From contig NZ_JACHCG010000001.1 of the NCBI RefSeq assembly GCF_014200595.1, positions 3,183,780 to 3,247,779 on the forward strand: a stretch of DNA of 64,000 nucleotides. The letters run 5' to 3'. Below the pieces are notes generated by a model, which searched no databases, was not told the DNA's origin, and was given only the letters and a program-made list of their open reading frames with translations. The position numbers were made by a program, and so were the translations under genes. This document shows, one piece after another, positions 45,643 through 55,413 of the stretch; positions within the stretch are counted from its first letter, which is position 1, and each line of letters begins with the position of its first letter. Origin of the DNA: Pedobacter cryoconitis. Its GTDB lineage: Bacteria; Bacteroidota; Bacteroidia; Sphingobacteriales; Sphingobacteriaceae.

Positions 45643-46650
45643 ATGGCACTGATTTCATTCACTAATAAAGGCATATTCTGTAAACAGGGCGGTTTTTACA
45701 TCGACCCCTGGCAACCTGTAGATCTGGCTGTAACGACTCACGGACACGCAGATCACGTGAAGTTTGGCAATAAAGCATATTTATGCCATGAACTCACAAA
45801 ACCGGTCCTACTACAAAGGCTTGGTGCAGATTTACCCATACAAACTTTACCTTATTACAAGGAAATCACAATCAATGGCGTTAAATTAAGCCTTTTTCCC
45901 GCCGGACATGTGATCGGATCTGCCCAGATAAGGCTGGAATATAAAGGTGAAATCTGTGTAATTTCCGGAGATTATAAAGTGGAATATGATGGCATCAGCA
46001 CTGCTTTTGAACCTGTAAAATGCCACACTTTTGTTTCTGAAAGTACTTTTGGCCTGCCTATTTATAAGTGGCTGCCACAAGAAGAAGTCTTTGGAAAAAT
46101 AAGAAACTGGGTTTCAGATAACCATGACCAGTTAAAAACAAGCGTACTGATCGCTTATAGTTTAGGAAAAGCGCAAAGGCTGATTAAAAACCTTGCTGGA
46201 GATCAAAAGATCTATGTACATCAATCAATTGCTAACCTCAATGAAGGCTTTATCAGAGCTGGTGTTGACCTCCCCGAAACTATCCGGATTACACCCGATC
46301 TAAAAAAAGAAGAGCTGCAAAAAGGAATAGTCATTGTGCCTCCTGCGCTTGCAGATGGTAAATGGATGAAAAGTTTAATGAGTGCTTCTACCGGGATTTG
46401 TTCCGGATGGATGCAGGTAAGAGCAGGCCGCAGATGGCAATCTGCCGATGCAGGATTTGCATTGAGTGATCATGCAGACTGGCCTGGTCTATTGACTGCG
46501 ATTAAGGCTACTGAAGCAGAAAAGGTATTTGTAACCCACGGATTTGTATCCACATTTTCCAGGTACCTTAATGAAATAGGAATAGAAGCAGAAGAAGTAA
46601 CTACACGTTACGGAAACGAAGGAGAAGAAGAAATCATAAAAGAAGCTTAA
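45643..46650 (+). CDS. ligase-associated DNA exonuclease (MBL fold)
   Basis: First gene of the known ligase/Lhr/exonuclease/PdeM repair operon. 335 residues of metallo-beta-lactamase/beta-CASP fold: the metal motif is TTHGHADHVKFGN, FPAGHVIGSAQIRLEY gives the next His, and SDHADWPGLL the late Asp-His. The ligase gene begins 2 bp after its stop. Together these enzymes are thought to process and seal DNA breaks, from comparative genomics of the family. Confidence 0.9.
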   Translation: MALISFTNKGIFCKQGGFYIDPWQPVDLAVTTHGHADHVKFGNKAYLCHELTKPVLLQRLGADLPIQTLPYYKEITINGVKLSLFPAGHVIGSAQIRLEYKGEICVISGDYKVEYDGISTAFEPVKCHTFVSESTFGLPIYKWLPQEEVFGKIRNWVSDNHDQLKTSVLIAYSLGKAQRLIKNLAGDQKIYVHQSIANLNEGFIRAGVDLPETIRITPDLKKEELQKGIVIVPPALADGKWMKSLMSASTGICSGWMQVRAGRRWQSADAGFALSDHADWPGLLTAIKATEAEKVFVTHGFVSTFSRYLNEIGIEAEEVTTRYGNEGEEEIIKEA

Positions 46651-46651
46651 T

Positions 46652-48256
46652 TTGAAAAGGTTTACGGAATTGATACAGCAGCTGGAAACCAGCAATAAGA
46701 CCAACGACAAAATCGCGGCCCTGGTTAGCTATTTCAGCACGGCCGATGAAAAGGACAAGCCTTATGTAATTGCGATGTTTACCGGCAAAAAGCCACGCAG
46801 GCCTGTTACGACTGCATTAATCCGGGAATGGGCTATAGAACTGAGTGATATTCCCGCCTGGCTATTTGCAGAAAGTTACCATAGTGTTGGCGATTTGAGT
46901 GAAACCATTGCTTTGGTTCTTCCTCCGGCTAAACACATCACTGATCGTAAACTGCATGAATGGATTACGGATCTTGCTTTAATCAGCACTCAGGATGATG
47001 CTGCAAAAAAAGAATTTATCCTAAAAGCATGGGATAGTCTGGATACCCGGGAGCGCTTCATCTTTAATAAGTTAATTTCCGGGAATTTCAGAATTGGGGT
47101 ATCTAATAAGATGCTCGTGAATGCACTGGCCAAACAAAGTGACACTGACAGCAATAAAATCATGCACAGTATCATGGGTAAATGGACGCCAGCAGAGATC
47201 ACTTATCAGGAGCTGATTGACGGTGCACATGTGAATACTGATAATTCATGGCCTTACCCTTTTTGCCTGGCTTATGCGCTGGATACCACACCAGAAAACC
47301 TGGGTGAAACGACTGCATGGCAGGCAGAATGGAAATGGGATGGTATCAGGGGTCAGATTGTCAAACGAAATGGTGAATTATTTATTTGGTCCAGAGGGGA
47401 AGAATTGGTGACGGATCAATTTCCTGAATTACATTTCCTGAAGGATGAACTTCCTGATGGAACAGTAGTAGATGGAGAAATCCTTTCTGTCAAAGATGGA
47501 AATGTACAAGCATTCAGTATCCTGCAACAACGGTTAAACAGAAAAACTATTCATAAATCACAATTAAAAGATGCGCCAGTAGGTTTCTACTGTTATGACA
47601 TTCTGGAATTTCAAGGCCAGGATATCAGAACCTCCCCTTTATCGGCAAGAAGAAAAATTCTGGTGGATATTATTGCTGCACTCCAAATCAAAGATGTGGC
47701 GATCCTCTCCCCTGTTATTGATTTCAATGATTGGGAGCAATTGGCCGAAATCAGAAAAGAATCAAGAGCGAACAACAGTGAAGGCATTATGCTGAAAAAA
47801 CTGGATTCTCTTTACCATAGCGGCCGCAAGCGTGGCGATTGGTGGAAATGGAAAATTAACCCATATACCGTTGATACAGTCATGATTTATGCACAAAAAG
47901 GAAGTGGCCGCCGGGCAAACCACTTTACTGATTATACTTTTGCAGTGAGAGATGGGGAGCAATTAATTACCATTGCCAAAGCCTACTCTGGTTTAACGGA
48001 TATAGAGATTAAAGAAGTAGACAGTTTTGTCAGGAAGAATGCGATAGAGAAGTTTGGCCCTGTGAGAACAGTGAAACCAGAACTGGTATTTGAAATTGCG
48101 TTTGAAGGAATTGCTGAAAGTAAAAGACATAAAGCTGGCCTGGCTTTGCGTTTCCCCCGTATCGCCCGCTGGCGAAAAGATAAAAATGCTTCGGAAATTA
48201 ATACGCTGGACGATTTAAGACAATTGTTGGCTTCAACGTTATCAAACGAATTATGA
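46652..48256 (+). CDS. ATP-dependent DNA ligase (operon with exonuclease and Lhr-type helicase)
   Basis: A 534-residue ligase. An N-terminal DNA-binding domain (about 1-205), then the adenylation domain with the motif I Lys in EWKWDGIRGQ, followed by motif III/IV segments (DGTVVDGEIL, EGIMLKKLDSLY) and motif V KWKINPYTVD, then the OB domain. It starts with TTG at 46652, 2 bp after the previous stop; the MKRFTELI opening suits the family and no nearby ATG is better. Its last 4 bases overlap the helicase start. Confidence 0.92.
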   Translation: MKRFTELIQQLETSNKTNDKIAALVSYFSTADEKDKPYVIAMFTGKKPRRPVTTALIREWAIELSDIPAWLFAESYHSVGDLSETIALVLPPAKHITDRKLHEWITDLALISTQDDAAKKEFILKAWDSLDTRERFIFNKLISGNFRIGVSNKMLVNALAKQSDTDSNKIMHSIMGKWTPAEITYQELIDGAHVNTDNSWPYPFCLAYALDTTPENLGETTAWQAEWKWDGIRGQIVKRNGELFIWSRGEELVTDQFPELHFLKDELPDGTVVDGEILSVKDGNVQAFSILQQRLNRKTIHKSQLKDAPVGFYCYDILEFQGQDIRTSPLSARRKILVDIIAALQIKDVAILSPVIDFNDWEQLAEIRKESRANNSEGIMLKKLDSLYHSGRKRGDWWKWKINPYTVDTVMIYAQKGSGRRANHFTDYTFAVRDGEQLITIAKAYSGLTDIEIKEVDSFVRKNAIEKFGPVRTVKPELVFEIAFEGIAESKRHKAGLALRFPRIARWRKDKNASEINTLDDLRQLLASTLSNEL

Positions 48257-50781
48257 TACTGGAAAAGAGTACAGGTTATAAAAAAGTAATCAAATGGTTA
48301 AAGAGCAAGAAAAAAAAGCCCTTTAAGTTCCAGACTGATGCCTGGCAATATTATGCGGAAGGTTATAGTGGGCTGGTCAATGCGCCTACCGGTTTTGGAA
48401 AGACATTTTCCCTGTTTCTGGCTGTGGTGATCGATGAATTAAATACACAGTTACCTGTTAAAGCAGGCACGGTAAAAGCCAGCGTAGTAAAAAAAAGAAA
48501 AAAGAGTACAGGGCTCAAACTTATCTGGATTACTCCACTACGTTCTTTAGCTAAAGATTTGGCGAGAGCTATGCGCGAAGTTTGTCTGGAGCTGGAAATT
48601 GACTGGCAAGTTGGTGTACGAAACGGTGATACCTCTCAAAATGAAAAGCTGAAGCAGAAAAAGCAAATGCCGGAAGTTTTAATAATCACCCCCGAAAGTA
48701 TGCACCTGTTACTTGCACAGAAAAACAGTTTAAGTTATTTTGAAGATTTACAATGTATAGTTGCAGATGAATGGCATGAATTATTAGGGAGCAAACGCGG
48801 GGTGATGGCAGAACTCGCCATTTCCAGGATCAAAGGTCTGGTTAAAGAAAAACATCCCGAAAGACTGCTTAGGGTATGGGGGATCTCTGCAACGATAGGA
48901 AATATGGAAGAGGCGCTGGACGTACTGGTTCCTGATCAGGACGTTTTAAAAACTACAGTCGTTGCTGATATAGAAAAAAAGATACAAATTAAATCTATCC
49001 TTCCCGATCATATTGATATGTTACCCTGGGCTGGTCACCTTGGCCATAAGCTGGCACATAAATTACTGCCAATTATTGAGAAGAGCAAAACCACTTTAAT
49101 TTTCTGCAATACCCGCGGACAGGCCGAACTCTGGTATCAGAATTTACTGAAACTGGATGAAAACCTGGCAGGACAAATCGCTATCCATCATGGGTCAATA
49201 GATTATGAATTGCGCAACTGGATTGAAGAAGCGATTCATACCGGGGTACTAAAAGCGGTCATCAGTACTTCTTCTCTCGATCTTGGTGTAGATTTTAAAC
49301 CTGTGGATACCGTAGTTCAAATTGGTTCTCCTAAAGGGGTTGCCCGGTTTCTTCAACGTGCCGGACGCAGCGGACACTCCCCTTTTGAAACCTCAAAGAT
49401 TTATTTCTTACCTACTCATGCGCTGGAACTGGTCGAAGCCGCAGCTATTAAAGAGGCAGCTAGAACACAGAACATTGAAAGCCGGCAGCCTGTAGTAATG
49501 GCCTTTGATACGTTAATCCAATATATGGTCACACTGGCCGTGGGTGATGGGTTTGATGATCAGAAATTATACAACGAGGTTAAAAATACATTTGCATTCA
49601 GAGAACTGGAACTTTCAGAGTGGAACTGGATGATGCAATTCATCACTACAGGAGGCGATAGCTTAACGGCCTATACCGAATTCAGCAAAGTAGAAAAAGA
49701 AGACGGCTTATGGAAAGTTAAAAGCAGACAGGTAGCCATGCGTCATCGTTTACACATAGGAACCATTGTTAGTGATGCAATGATCAAAGTCAAATATCTG
49801 ACGGGTGGTTATGTAGGAATGCTCGAAGAATCATTTATGGCTAAAATGAAACCTGGTAATAGTTTCACCTTAGCAGGCAGGGTTCTTGAATTTGTGATGG
49901 TTAAAGAAATGACTGTCCTGGTGCGTAAAAGTAAACTCAAAAGTGCAATTACACCAAGCTGGATGGGTGGTAGGATGTCTTTAACTGCTAATCTTGGTGC
50001 AATTTTGAGAAAAAAATATAATGAAACCTTAGATAAAACTCACCAGGATGAAGAACTTGATATTATTCTTCCACTATTTGAAAGACAAGCAAAGGTTTCG
50101 CACGTACCTAAGGATGATGAGTTTTTGATCGAACTGATTAAAACCAGGGATGGCTATCATTTTTTTGCTTATCCTTTTGAGGGAAGGCAAGTCCATGAGA
50201 TCATGGCTGCATTGATAGCTTACCGGCTGGGTAAAGTAAAACCTATAAGTTTTTCTATAGCCATGAACGATTATGGTTTTGAACTGCTCAGTGAACAGCC
50301 CATCCCTTTGGATGAAGAAAACATCAAACTACTTTTTACCCCGGTTAATTTAGGGGAAGATATTGTGGCGAGTATTAATGCGACAGAAATGGCGAGACGG
50401 AAATTCAGAGATATTGCCTGTATTTCTGGTTTGGTATTTCAAGGATATCCGGGTAAATATGTTGCGAACAAACATTTACAATCTTCTTCTTCGTTATTTT
50501 TCAATGTCTTTAGTGATTATGATAAACATAACTTATTATTGCGTCAGGCCTATGACGAAGCATTTTATCAGCAAATTGAAGAACCAAGGTTAGCCGCAGC
50601 TTTGCATAGAATACAAGCCAGTAAAGTAATCATTGTCAAAGCTGAAAGTTATACGCCTTTATGTTTCCCGATAAAAGTTGATAGTCTGAGAGAAAACATG
50701 AGCACAGAGGAGCTGGGAGAAAGAATAGCAAGAATGACTGCTGAGGCAGATAAAAAGCAGACGATACGCAATAAAAAATGA
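48253..50781 (+). CDS. ligase-associated Lhr-type DEXH-box helicase
   Basis: An 842-residue superfamily 2 helicase. Motif I is NAPTGFGKTFS, motif Ia WITPLRSLAKD, motif II DEWHELLGSKRG (DEWH in place of DEAH, normal for Lhr-type), motif III ISATIG, and the second RecA domain has HHGSIDYELR, TSSLDLGVDF and LQRAGRSGHSP (motif VI). The C-terminal Lhr-like domains follow. It overlaps the ligase gene by 4 bp and the PdeM gene by 4 bp, so the operon is translationally coupled. Confidence 0.93.
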   Translation: MILEKSTGYKKVIKWLKSKKKKPFKFQTDAWQYYAEGYSGLVNAPTGFGKTFSLFLAVVIDELNTQLPVKAGTVKASVVKKRKKSTGLKLIWITPLRSLAKDLARAMREVCLELEIDWQVGVRNGDTSQNEKLKQKKQMPEVLIITPESMHLLLAQKNSLSYFEDLQCIVADEWHELLGSKRGVMAELAISRIKGLVKEKHPERLLRVWGISATIGNMEEALDVLVPDQDVLKTTVVADIEKKIQIKSILPDHIDMLPWAGHLGHKLAHKLLPIIEKSKTTLIFCNTRGQAELWYQNLLKLDENLAGQIAIHHGSIDYELRNWIEEAIHTGVLKAVISTSSLDLGVDFKPVDTVVQIGSPKGVARFLQRAGRSGHSPFETSKIYFLPTHALELVEAAAIKEAARTQNIESRQPVVMAFDTLIQYMVTLAVGDGFDDQKLYNEVKNTFAFRELELSEWNWMMQFITTGGDSLTAYTEFSKVEKEDGLWKVKSRQVAMRHRLHIGTIVSDAMIKVKYLTGGYVGMLEESFMAKMKPGNSFTLAGRVLEFVMVKEMTVLVRKSKLKSAITPSWMGGRMSLTANLGAILRKKYNETLDKTHQDEELDIILPLFERQAKVSHVPKDDEFLIELIKTRDGYHFFAYPFEGRQVHEIMAALIAYRLGKVKPISFSIAMNDYGFELLSEQPIPLDEENIKLLFTPVNLGEDIVASINATEMARRKFRDIACISGLVFQGYPGKYVANKHLQSSSSLFFNVFSDYDKHNLLLRQAYDEAFYQQIEEPRLAAALHRIQASKVIIVKAESYTPLCFPIKVDSLRENMSTEELGERIARMTAEADKKQTIRNKK

Positions 50782-51425
50782 TCATTACTATTAAAGGAGA
50801 AGAGCTGGTACTGAGCCAACAAAGAGCGATTTACTGGACGAGCAAAAAAATGCTGATTATCAGCGACCTGCATCTGGGCAAAGGGGCTCATTTTAGAAAA
50901 GCAGGCATTCAGATCCCCGTTACACTCAATACAGCAGACCTGAATAAACTAACGGAATTAATCACTGAATTTTCACCTGATAGTTTATTGATTACTGGTG
51001 ATATGTTTCATCATCAAATGAATAGTGAAGCAGAGCTTTTCCGTCAATGGAGATCACAGTATCCGGAGTTGAAGATTATCCTGATCAAAGGGAATCATGA
51101 CCGGTTAAAACCTGAAGATTATATAGGTTTAGGGATCGAAACTTATCAAAAAGAACTTTTATATACACCATTCAGGTTTATACATGATCAGCCGGAGACT
51201 ACTGATGAATATTACAATATCACAGGACATATCCATCCGGGAGTTACGATTTATGGAAAAGCGCGTCAGCTGATGCGGTTACCGTGTTTCTATTTCGGTA
51301 AAAACTGTGCGATCTTGCCTGCCTTCAGTGTCTTTACAGGTTTAAGTAAAGTTAAGGCTGAAAAGGGCGACTTATTTTATGCAATTACACCAGAAAAGGT
51401 AATCCTGATTGATCAGGTTAAGTAA
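50778..51425 (+). CDS. pdeM: ligase-associated DNA damage response endonuclease PdeM
   Basis: A 215-residue calcineurin-like metallophosphoesterase and the last gene of the four-gene ligase operon. Metal motifs: ISDLHLGKGAHF (D-x-H), ITGDMFHH (GD), IKGNHD (GNHD) and ITGHIHPG (GHxH). The start overlaps the helicase stop. Family members are nucleases of this repair cluster. Confidence 0.92.
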   Translation: MIITIKGEELVLSQQRAIYWTSKKMLIISDLHLGKGAHFRKAGIQIPVTLNTADLNKLTELITEFSPDSLLITGDMFHHQMNSEAELFRQWRSQYPELKIILIKGNHDRLKPEDYIGLGIETYQKELLYTPFRFIHDQPETTDEYYNITGHIHPGVTIYGKARQLMRLPCFYFGKNCAILPAFSVFTGLSKVKAEKGDLFYAITPEKVILIDQVK

Positions 51426-51448
51426 TATAAGCTGATTAACTCAGTGGT

Positions 51449-51486
51449 ATTGGCTTAATCAGGAATGATTTCCTGATTAAGCCAAT
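51449..51486. terminator. 17-bp hairpin terminator after the repair operon
   Basis: ATTGGCTTAATCAGGAA pairs perfectly with TTCCTGATTAAGCCAAT around 4 bases, between the convergent pdeM and Nudix genes. Confidence 0.85.
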
Positions 51487-51499
51487 AAAATATAATGTT

Positions 51500-51949
51500 T
51501 TAGTCCGCAGACTCAGCAATCAGTGAAAGCAACATATTAACAACCGTTTTATCAGTTTTAAAAGTCACATCACTTTCTGCAAGTGCATTCAGATCAATCC
51601 AGCGGAAAGATTGTAAAGTTTCAGGATCAAAATCAAAAGCTTCTGTTTTGAATTTCATCGTTAAGGTATTTACTTCTCTAACCAGGTAATAGATACTAAT
51701 GATCTGACTATCATTGAAAGAAGACTTTTCGTAAAAATCTGTTGTATAGAAATGGCTTAAGACTTCAATCTCAGCATTACACTCTTCCATAAATTCACGT
51801 TTCAGTGCATCAATAAGGCCTTCACCATATTCTAACCCACCACCAGGAAACTTGCTGAAGCTTCGTCCTCCCGATTGTTCGTCACTAACCAATATTTGAT
51901 TATCTGCATTGATTAATAGACCGTAAACTCTTACATTGAAATAACTCAT
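51500..51949 (-). CDS. Nudix hydrolase
   Basis: A 149-residue nucleotide-pyrophosphate hydrolase. The Nudix box reads GGGLEYGEGLIDALKREFME followed by E-C, matching G-x5-E-x7-R-E-x-x-E-E. ATG at 51949 (MSYFNVRVYGLL) is the likely start; a TTG at 52000 would add an unusual 17 residues. Substrate unknown. Confidence 0.88.
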   Translation of the reverse strand: MSYFNVRVYGLLINADNQILVSDEQSGGRSFSKFPGGGLEYGEGLIDALKREFMEECNAEIEVLSHFYTTDFYEKSSFNDSQIISIYYLVREVNTLTMKFKTEAFDFDPETLQSFRWIDLNALAESDVTFKTDKTVVNMLLSLIAESAD

Positions 51950-52198
51950 GGTTGAAATGTTTGTTTTGCTGAAAATGTATATAGAGCTGTCTGAACTCAA
52001 ATAAAGTACGGAGTTTTCACGGCGCAGTTATTTCCCAAAGACAACTAATAAGGTGACAAATATAAACAAACATCTCACCCATGCTATGATAAAAGCATTT
52101 TTAAGTAAACTCAAATAATGTATTCAGACTTCGTAAGAGATCAAATCTTACTGTTAATAAAATTATCAATTCTGTTAATTTTATTACCGATTAATGTT

Positions 52199-52206
52199 TA
52201 TGTTTG
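52199..52206 (+). promoter_or_regulatory. Bacteroidota -7 box (TAnnTTTG)
   Basis: TATGTTTG lies 25 bp before the ATG at 52232. Confidence 0.4.
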
Positions 52207-52231
52207 ATTTCCAGGTTATTGAAACTATAAT

Positions 52232-52834
52232 ATGAAAAGACTATTATTCCTCCTCTTTTTACTTCCTTTCTCTTCATTTGCACAGAACGATACAGTAAAT
52301 ACTTACGTATTCCCTGGAATTCAGGATAGTATAGCTGGCACCTCATTGATTTTAAAAAACAACGTGCTGCTTTTTCAAAAAGTTTATTCTTCAGCATTAA
52401 ATAAAGATGGACTGGCGAATGCTTTAAGATCTTTTTTGCCAACTGTGAATAGTTTTGAATTGTCTGATGTTACTAATCAGACGACTTACCAGTTAAAAGG
52501 AAAAATCTCCAACTACTTCGTGAATTACCGGAAGTATGGAGATGGAAACAGCGGAGTAAGTAACCTGATTTATTTTCCTTTGAATGCTGATGTACTGATC
52601 CAGATTAAAGACGGCAAGTATAGAGTAACTATATCAAATTTGATAGTCCAGCAATATTATGAAAGTAGTATTATCAACAAAGACAATACTGCGCTTGAAT
52701 CATTTATCACTAAAAATGACCGCTCTAAAATTCAAAAAAACAATAAATCGATAAAGACGTTAAGATATATTGACAACGAGCTGAATTTTGCGTTCGATCT
52801 GAATTCAACGGCTAAAATTACCGATAACTTTTAA
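52232..52834 (+). CDS. hypothetical secreted protein
   Basis: A 200-residue exported protein with a short signal peptide (LLFLLFLLPFSSFAQ). The mature part is mixed alpha/beta with many Asn/Ser; its pattern (LILKNNVLLFQKVYSS, YFPLNADVLIQIKDGKYRVTI) resembles the DUF4468/TBP-like fold seen in Bacteroidota secreted proteins, but the match is by eye only. Function unknown. Confidence 0.65.
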   Translation: MKRLLFLLFLLPFSSFAQNDTVNTYVFPGIQDSIAGTSLILKNNVLLFQKVYSSALNKDGLANALRSFLPTVNSFELSDVTNQTTYQLKGKISNYFVNYRKYGDGNSGVSNLIYFPLNADVLIQIKDGKYRVTISNLIVQQYYESSIINKDNTALESFITKNDRSKIQKNNKSIKTLRYIDNELNFAFDLNSTAKITDNF

Positions 52835-52853
52835 GCACCTTAACAGAGAAACG

Positions 52854-53831
52854 TTATTTGCTAAAATGCTTCTTATTTTTTGTGGTATTTTCTAAATTCC
52901 ATCCGATTTCTCCTGCAAAAGACTCCTGTCTTACCGGACAATCCATTAGCTTGCAATAATTACAGCATTCTGATAAACAAGGATCGGCATGTATAAACAG
53001 TTCAGTATTCCTGTCTGCATTTCCATTAATTAAATGATCAATTGATGAAATTTCAGTATGCACCTGATTTAAATCATAATAATAAGGAAGTGTAAGGTGA
53101 CAATCAATATGAAGATCTGAACCGTATTGCTGTGCCCTTAAATTATGAACATCAATCCAGGAATTATGCCTGTTATTTTGAAGTATCTCTACGATAGTTT
53201 CAACCAGTTCCACATTACTCTCGTCCATTAAACCGCCTACAGATTTTCTGGTAAGCTTATATCCGCTATAAACAATATAGATACCAAGGAGAATAGAAAT
53301 CACACTATCTAACCAGTAAATTTCAGTGACTTTGATTAAAAGAATACCTATAACCAGGCCACCACTGGTTACCGCATCCGTCAGCAGGTGTTTACCATCT
53401 GCCTCCAAAGTCAGTGACCGGTGTTTTTTACCCGTATTGATCAAATAATAACCTACCAGCAGATTAATCACCCCGGTAATTCCGATAATGATTGCTCCAT
53501 CCAGCAGCTGATGAATTTCCCGGGGAACTATCAGATCATAACTGGATTTAAAGATGATAATCAATCCAGCAACGGCGATCAGTACGCCCTCTACGAAGGC
53601 AGAGAAGAACTCTACCTTACCATGACCATAAGGATGGTTTTCATCTTTTGGTAAAGTGGCCAGATAGATACTATAAAAAGCAAAACTACTGGCCAGTACA
53701 TTGACAATACTTTCAGCAGCATTTGTTAAAATTGCATTGGAATGCGTAATGAAGTATGCACCAAATTTGGCCAGCATCAGGACAACGCTAATGCAGAGTG
53801 AAACGAGTATTGCTTTCTTTTTAGGCTGCAA
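52854..53831 (-). CDS. cation diffusion facilitator family transporter with Cys-rich tail
   Basis: A 325-residue inner-membrane metal/proton antiporter with six helices. The first transport site is in TM2 (NAAESIVNVLASSFAFYS), with a HPYGHGKVEFFSA loop and TM5 site (HLLTDAVTSGG), the D/H arrangement of Zn/Fe-type CDFs. A cytoplasmic CDF dimer domain follows (about 215-285). The last 40 residues contain a cluster of Cys (CLSECCNYCKLMDC) that is unusual for the family and may bind metal. Confidence 0.88.
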   Translation of the reverse strand: MQPKKKAILVSLCISVVLMLAKFGAYFITHSNAILTNAAESIVNVLASSFAFYSIYLATLPKDENHPYGHGKVEFFSAFVEGVLIAVAGLIIIFKSSYDLIVPREIHQLLDGAIIIGITGVINLLVGYYLINTGKKHRSLTLEADGKHLLTDAVTSGGLVIGILLIKVTEIYWLDSVISILLGIYIVYSGYKLTRKSVGGLMDESNVELVETIVEILQNNRHNSWIDVHNLRAQQYGSDLHIDCHLTLPYYYDLNQVHTEISSIDHLINGNADRNTELFIHADPCLSECCNYCKLMDCPVRQESFAGEIGWNLENTTKNKKHFSK

Positions 53832-53981
53832 AGGATTGATTTTAGGCTCAAAAATACAATTCTATCAGCACATAAGGACATGTTCATTATTAAATCGATA
53901 ATAAGCCCCCCCTTTAAATAAAAAATTAATAATTTATATATTATAAAGTACTTTTTTTAGTGCCAAATTGCTCCAGGTTTT

Positions 53982-53989
53982 TATATTTG
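53982..53989 (+). promoter_or_regulatory. Bacteroidota -7 box of the aminotransferase gene
   Basis: TATATTTG matches TAnnTTTG, 18 bp before the ATG at 54008, implying a very short leader. Confidence 0.5.
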
Positions 53990-54007
53990 CTTTCTTATAA
54001 GCGAATC

Positions 54008-55201
54008 ATGACATTTTTATCGAAAAGAATCAATAACCTATCAGAATCACAGACCATTAAAATGGCAAAGCTGGGGAGAGAACTCACCGCTAAAGGAATT
54101 GATGTAATTAATTTAAGCTTCGGAGAGCCTGACTTTTTTACACCAGAACATGTTAAGGAGGCCGCTAAAAAGGCGATCGATGAAAACTATTCTTATTATA
54201 CTCCTGTATCCGGTTACCCTGAACTGCGGAAGGCAATTGTTGAAAAGCTGAAGAATGAAAATGGATTAACTTATACTTTTGATCAGATTGTAGTATCAAC
54301 TGGTGCAAAGCAATCATTAGCTAATGCAGTAATGTGTTTGGTTAACCCTGGAGAAGAAGTAATCGTACCTACTCCTTACTGGGTTTCTTACTCTGAAATG
54401 ATCAAATTAGCAGAAGGTGAAACTGTTTTCATTAATGCTACAGTAGAGAATGACTTCAAAATCACTGCTGATCAGCTTGAAGCTGCTATTACACCAAATA
54501 CAAAGCTTTTCATGTTTTCTTCTCCATGTAACCCAACAGGATCTGTTTACAGCCATGAAGAATTAGCCAGCCTTGCAGCTGTATTTGAAAAACACCCGAA
54601 TATTTATATTATCTCTGATGAGATTTACGAACATATCAACTTTGTAGATAAACATGCTTCAATTGCTTCTTTTGATGCAATCAAAGACCGTGTGATCATT
54701 ATCAATGGTTTCTCAAAAGCTTACGCAATGACAGGCTGGAGAGTAGGTTATATGGCTTCTAACACTGAAATAGCCAATGCTTGTGATAAATTACAAGGTC
54801 AGATTACTTCAGGAACTTCATCGATCTCACAACGTGCGGCCCTTGCAGCTTACCAAAGCAGCCTGGACAGTGTAGTGGAAATGAAAAATGAGTTCAGAAA
54901 GCGCAGAGATTTAGTTTATGGATTACTGAAAGAAGTTCCGGGTATTAAAGTAAACCTTCCGGACGGGGCTTTCTATTTCTTCCCTGAAGTGAAAGAATAC
55001 TTTGGAAAAAGCATCGATGGTAAAGTGATTACGAATGCTGAAGACTTATGTCTGTATTTATTAAATGAAGCGCATGTATCAACTGTTACAGGTGAGGCTT
55101 TCGGTAACGAAGACTGTATCCGTATTTCTTATGCAGCAGCAGAAGAGCAATTGGTAAAAGCAGTATCAAGAATCAAAGAAGCGTTAGCTAAATTAAGCTA
55201 G
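54008..55201 (+). CDS. class I aspartate aminotransferase (subgroup I-beta)
   Basis: A PLP enzyme of about 397 residues converting aspartate and 2-oxoglutarate to oxaloacetate and glutamate. SFGEPDFFTPEHVKEAAKKA is the N-terminal substrate segment, YYTPVSGYPELRKAI the family pattern, FSSPCNPTGSVY the cofactor-contact Asn, SDEIYEHINF the Asp/Tyr pair, and NGFSKAYAMTGWRVGY has the catalytic Lys (SKxxAMTGWR). I start at the ATG at 54008 (MTFLSKRIN), not the upstream GTG/ATG at 53960. Confidence 0.95.
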   Translation: MTFLSKRINNLSESQTIKMAKLGRELTAKGIDVINLSFGEPDFFTPEHVKEAAKKAIDENYSYYTPVSGYPELRKAIVEKLKNENGLTYTFDQIVVSTGAKQSLANAVMCLVNPGEEVIVPTPYWVSYSEMIKLAEGETVFINATVENDFKITADQLEAAITPNTKLFMFSSPCNPTGSVYSHEELASLAAVFEKHPNIYIISDEIYEHINFVDKHASIASFDAIKDRVIIINGFSKAYAMTGWRVGYMASNTEIANACDKLQGQITSGTSSISQRAALAAYQSSLDSVVEMKNEFRKRRDLVYGLLKEVPGIKVNLPDGAFYFFPEVKEYFGKSIDGKVITNAEDLCLYLLNEAHVSTVTGEAFGNEDCIRISYAAAEEQLVKAVSRIKEALAKLS

Positions 55202-55245
55202 TTTATCAATTAAAATTATAAGCTCTATTTAAAATAAGCGAGATT

Positions 55246-55278
55246 AAAAGCCAGTGATTATCATGATCACTGGCTTTT
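55246..55278 (+). terminator. hairpin terminator after the aminotransferase
   Basis: AAAAGCCAGTGAT/ATCACTGGCTTTT, 13-bp perfect stem with 7-nt loop. Confidence 0.85.
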
Positions 55279-55413
55279 GATGTTTTAGCGGGATTGTTGA
55301 ATTATTTTATACCTACTTAAACCCTAACCATGCTTCCTAATAGACTAATAATACTTTTTCTCATAATTGCTAAATAATTTCGAATCGGTTTTCGCTGACA
55401 GAAGTAATAACAA

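Noticed and set aside
53960..54007. Upstream start for the aspartate aminotransferase
   Set aside because: The -7 promoter box lies inside this stretch and the family begins at the MTFLSKRIN start.
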